Position numbers and translations under genes: made by a program | Shown here: one piece after another, positions 5,746-8,078 of the stretch | How the letters are laid out: each line of letters opens with the position of its first letter | Position numbering within the stretch: the first letter of the stretch is position 1 | Notes under the pieces: model-generated | Told to the model about the DNA's origin: nothing | Seen by the model: only the letters and a program-made list of their open reading frames with translations | Databases searched by the model: none | Assembly (NCBI GenBank): GCA_937968035.1 | Contig: CALBTS010000857.1 | Coordinates: 1 to 8,078 of the forward strand | From: an uncultured Methanomethylovorans sp. | GTDB lineage: Archaea; Halobacteriota; Methanosarcinia; Methanosarcinales; Methanosarcinaceae | Direction of reading: 5' to 3' | DNA length: 8,078 nt

Positions 5746-6186
5746 ATGAAATGGTTAATTATCTCTGGAGTTTGCCTACTGATAAGCGTGGTAGGCCGTA
5801 TTGTTTATAGCTTCTTGCGGGACTTGAATAAGGACAACACTGATCTAGATGGTATCTCAGTATCAGACAAATTCAAAATTATTGTCGATGAACTTAATCT
5901 AAGAGCCTTCAATGGGAAAGGAGATATTATACCAGTAGATAAGAGAAATTTTAACCTATATGAAGACGGGCAAAATCAAATTATTCAGTTCGAATATAGC
6001 ACTGGTATATTGACTATTAGATGGCGGTATAAGTATTTTAAAAAAGAAGTTGTTCATGAAAAACATTTTCATGATGCTAGAAACTTGAGTGCTAGTGACC
6101 AGGCCATGATCGCATCGCAGATGATTGAGGAAATGTCTCAAATCATTGAATTACATAAGAAAAAAGTCCTTTCCATGTCATTGTAA
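5746..6186 (+). CDS. Single-pass membrane protein with small soluble domain, unknown family
   Basis: A 146-residue protein with an N-terminal transmembrane helix (about 3-24, MKWLIISGV...) that could also act as an uncleaved signal anchor. R18 falls within its second half and R25 just after it. The soluble part has an alternating beta pattern (about 60-107, including 'IIQFEYSTGILTIRWRY') and a long amphipathic C-terminal helix (about 116-140). A histidine cluster, H104, H107 and H109 followed by D110, could bind metal but matches no enzyme motif known to me. The gene lies 26 nt after the four-helix membrane gene and 13 nt before the Prim-Pol start at 6200, so the three are almost certainly one transcript. 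A role as membrane partner of the Prim-Pol protein is inference from this spacing. Confidence 0.75.
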   Translation: MKWLIISGVCLLISVVGRIVYSFLRDLNKDNTDLDGISVSDKFKIIVDELNLRAFNGKGDIIPVDKRNFNLYEDGQNQIIQFEYSTGILTIRWRYKYFKKEVVHEKHFHDARNLSASDQAMIASQMIEEMSQIIELHKKKVLSMSL

Positions 6187-6199
6187 TTGTAGTAGAATT

Positions 6200-7912
6200 A
6201 TGTTTAAAAATCAATATAAGAATCAGATAATCATTGCTTCAGCTTTGATAATTCTCTCAGTTACAGGATTCCTATTTGGAAGGACAGACTACTACTTTTT
6301 GGAGGATCGACTCGGCTATGTGGAAGTACCGAAACAATACTATTTGAACAACAAATCTGATTCTGAATTATCATCGAGATTTAAAAGGAAACACTCATTC
6401 AACCTATTGATTGGACTCCTTAGCACTTCGATCTCACTTCTTGTGTGGATTACCCTTCAATCCAAAGTAAGCCTATGGAATATTAACATTAAAACTCTAC
6501 GGCTAAAAACATTGAAAGATTTTGCAGAGCATTATTACAATTTGGGATTTAACCTGACAATTATTAATGGGTTAAGTAAGAATAACAATAGTTACCAGGA
6601 CAGTTTTAAAATCCCATTAAATGACTGGGAAAGCTTTCGAAAGGTAAGGCAAACTAAAGATGAAATCACAGCCTTTGACTGGGAAAATGCCACTGGGATT
6701 GGCGCAATAACTGGTGTAAACGAATTAATCTGTATTGACATTGACGGCTGTAACGACCTGGAATTTATCAAGGGCTTCTTATTTGCATTAAATCTACCAG
6801 CTGACTATAATTGGGTTGTGAAAAGTGGCAGTCATACTGGATTTCACATATGGGTTAAAGCTAGTACTTCATTCCCTAGTTCTATACCATATCCTCCAAA
6901 TAATACGCTGTACTATTTCCCTCTGAAGGACTATAGGGTTTTGTTCAAGCAAATTGAGTTAAGGCTTTCAGACCATATTGTTCTACCTCCATCAAAAAAC
7001 AGGGATGGCAATTATTATGTCTACATTAATGATACGCCTCTAACTCCTCCCGATGAGATTGAGATAAAAAAACTTATTCATACGATTGAAAAAGTTTCTT
7101 ATTGCAAAAACAGTTACGAATACCAAGTCACAACAGAAAGACGGGCGATGTCGATTCTATTCATTCTGTTTGAATCAGATAACGGTATATACAAAGTGAA
7201 TTACTGTACAACAAATCAATATGGTGGAGTTACCTCCTCTATACCAGAACCCGTCCTTCTGAAAAGTCCTTCTCAACTTTTTGATCAACATATTAATGGG
7301 GGAATTTGCAGGGCAATAAATCAATCTGACTTACTTATTCTATTTGAATCAGAAAATCACATAAAAGAGTTCATCAGAGTCCTAACTGCAAATAGTCTGA
7401 TTAGCTACAACAAGCCAGTTTTCCAGGTTAATGAATTGATAAAACAACACTACTTAAAAGGATTTAGTGGCATACTTGATTTATATCAGTGCCTATTTCC
7501 ATTTGGGGATTTCCATCAACAAAGACAAATTAAACATCTTGATCTATTTGTCAAGGTTTTCTTTAAGCTAGCTAACCATTTTCAAAATCTACGATTCAAA
7601 TTTAAACAATACCTCAACCTAGATGCTAGCTTCTTTAAAATTGAGATTCCAAACATTATGAATGATCAAACTGAAGCAGTTTATCTAGCACAGCAACATG
7701 AATTCATATTGACATTTAAATTAAATTCAAATGAAACTGGGAAAGGGCCTAGTGTTAGAACTATATTACCCAACGAAATTATAAGCGATATTGACAATAA
7801 AATCATACTAAGTGGATTCTGTTATTCAGACTGTAAGACCCATCTCTTTGATTTAGAGTATGTTAGTGATCTAATTCTCAATCCTCAATTTATTGATTAC
7901 TCAGATTATTAG
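6200..7912 (+). CDS. Membrane-anchored archaeo-eukaryotic primase/polymerase (Prim-Pol) domain protein
   Basis: The 570-residue product starts best at ATG 6200, 13 nt after the upstream stop. An in-frame ATG at 6125 would add 25 residues unlike a natural N-terminus and overlap the previous gene. Transmembrane helices lie at about 9-27 and 68-87, with a ~40-residue loop between them. Basic residues before TM1 and after TM2 place the rest in the cytoplasm. Residues 105-300 fit the bifunctional primase/polymerase pattern: helix LKDFAEHYYNLGF, K137-x-P139...W143, GIGAITG (166-172), motif I D180-x-D182, motif II GSHTGFHIW with H216, motif III around E253, then VLPPS (261-265). Such domains make primers or copy DNA using two metal ions. 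No helicase follows. The C-terminal ~270 residues are unassigned, with a WYL-like pattern near 491-560. The gene is AT-rich. Synthesis activity is inferred from motifs. Confidence 0.82.
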   Translation: MFKNQYKNQIIIASALIILSVTGFLFGRTDYYFLEDRLGYVEVPKQYYLNNKSDSELSSRFKRKHSFNLLIGLLSTSISLLVWITLQSKVSLWNINIKTLRLKTLKDFAEHYYNLGFNLTIINGLSKNNNSYQDSFKIPLNDWESFRKVRQTKDEITAFDWENATGIGAITGVNELICIDIDGCNDLEFIKGFLFALNLPADYNWVVKSGSHTGFHIWVKASTSFPSSIPYPPNNTLYYFPLKDYRVLFKQIELRLSDHIVLPPSKNRDGNYYVYINDTPLTPPDEIEIKKLIHTIEKVSYCKNSYEYQVTTERRAMSILFILFESDNGIYKVNYCTTNQYGGVTSSIPEPVLLKSPSQLFDQHINGGICRAINQSDLLILFESENHIKEFIRVLTANSLISYNKPVFQVNELIKQHYLKGFSGILDLYQCLFPFGDFHQQRQIKHLDLFVKVFFKLANHFQNLRFKFKQYLNLDASFFKIEIPNIMNDQTEAVYLAQQHEFILTFKLNSNETGKGPSVRTILPNEIISDIDNKIILSGFCYSDCKTHLFDLEYVSDLILNPQFIDYSDY

Positions 7913-8078
7913 GGTAACTTTATATCATAGTCGTTAAAAAGTTGCTATAATTTGATGCAAGAAAGGTCATATATAACAAATAAAGCCGCACTTAATAGCC
8001 TTTAATCGTTCTCCAAAACCGTGAATTTCCCCCAGAAACTGGCCCAAAACTGGCGCGTAATAAAAAACCACTTACCCG
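7913..8078. other. Non-coding right end of the window
   Basis: I see no convincing gene in these 166 nt. AACTTT (7916-7921) can pair with AAAGTT (7938-7943), and ATCATAG (7925-7931) with CTATAAT (7945-7951) apart from one mismatch, but these AT stems do not make a good terminator. The last ~50 nt are richer in C and G and contain AAACTGGC twice (8036-8043 and 8047-8054). Short frames are open to the right edge on both strands (+ from GTG 8021; - ending at 7992-7994), but neither is long enough to judge. Confidence 0.4.

Noticed and set aside
6125..6199. N-terminal extension of the Prim-Pol frame to ATG 6125
   Set aside because: It overlaps the upstream gene by 62 nt and the extra residues resemble a shadow reading of that gene; ATG 6200 gives normal spacing and a sensible membrane-protein N-terminus.
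7916..7956. Rho-independent terminator after the Prim-Pol gene
   Set aside because: The possible stems are AT-only with mismatches and no clear U-tract; a real intrinsic terminator would have a GC stem.
7992..8078. Open frames reaching the right edge on both strands
   Set aside because: Each shows fewer than 30 codons with no recognisable motif or clear start; they may be gene ends, but cannot be supported.
1..8078. CRISPR array, retron or diversity-generating repeat
   Set aside because: No regularly spaced direct repeats, reverse transcriptase motif (such as YxDD) or template/variable repeat pair is visible.

Overview
The window looks like an accessory region from a member of the Bacteroidota. 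The evidence is moderately AT-rich DNA, starts without clear Shine-Dalgarno sequences, two candidate TAnnTTTG-type -7 boxes, and protein families (DUF1737, DUF4268 nuclease, GIY-YIG 'YIGKTTQ' type) that I associate with that phylum. All genes read on the + strand. There are no transposase, integrase, tRNA, rRNA or CRISPR signals. The host assignment is an inference from style, not from a marker gene.

Layout. (1) Positions 3-170 hold the 3' end of a DUF1737-like small protein. (2) Positions 233-1324 encode a stand-alone PD-(D/E)XK protein of the NucS/DUF91 type with a DUF4268-like tail. (3) After a 183-nt spacer, four genes with gaps of 30, 50 and 5 nt form a likely operon (1508-4550): a single-pass membrane protein of unknown family, a classical-clade AAA+ ATPase with a helical N-terminal domain, a GIY-YIG nuclease fused to a B3-like C-terminal domain, and a second, divergent GIY-YIG-like protein. 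(4) A 334-nt intergenic region (4551-4884) is unusual. It has a GC-rich core with a canonical four-tract G-quadruplex motif, several inverted repeats and a candidate promoter. (5) A small zinc-ribbon-like protein (4885-5226) follows. (6) A tight three-gene cluster (5321-7912) encodes a four-helix membrane protein, a one-helix membrane protein and a 570-residue protein with two N-terminal transmembrane helices followed by an archaeo-eukaryotic primase/polymerase (Prim-Pol) domain. (7) The last 166 nt are non-coding or contain only an unresolved gene end.

How the genes may work together. The first cluster pairs a membrane protein and an AAA+ motor with two putative nucleases, which is the kind of gene mix seen in anti-phage or restriction loci. 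The last cluster is the most interesting. Prim-Pol proteins are normally soluble and usually linked to a helicase, but here the domain appears tethered to the inner membrane, lacks a helicase, and sits beside two other membrane proteins. I propose both clusters as candidate uncharacterised systems. Their functions are inferred from domains and gene order only.
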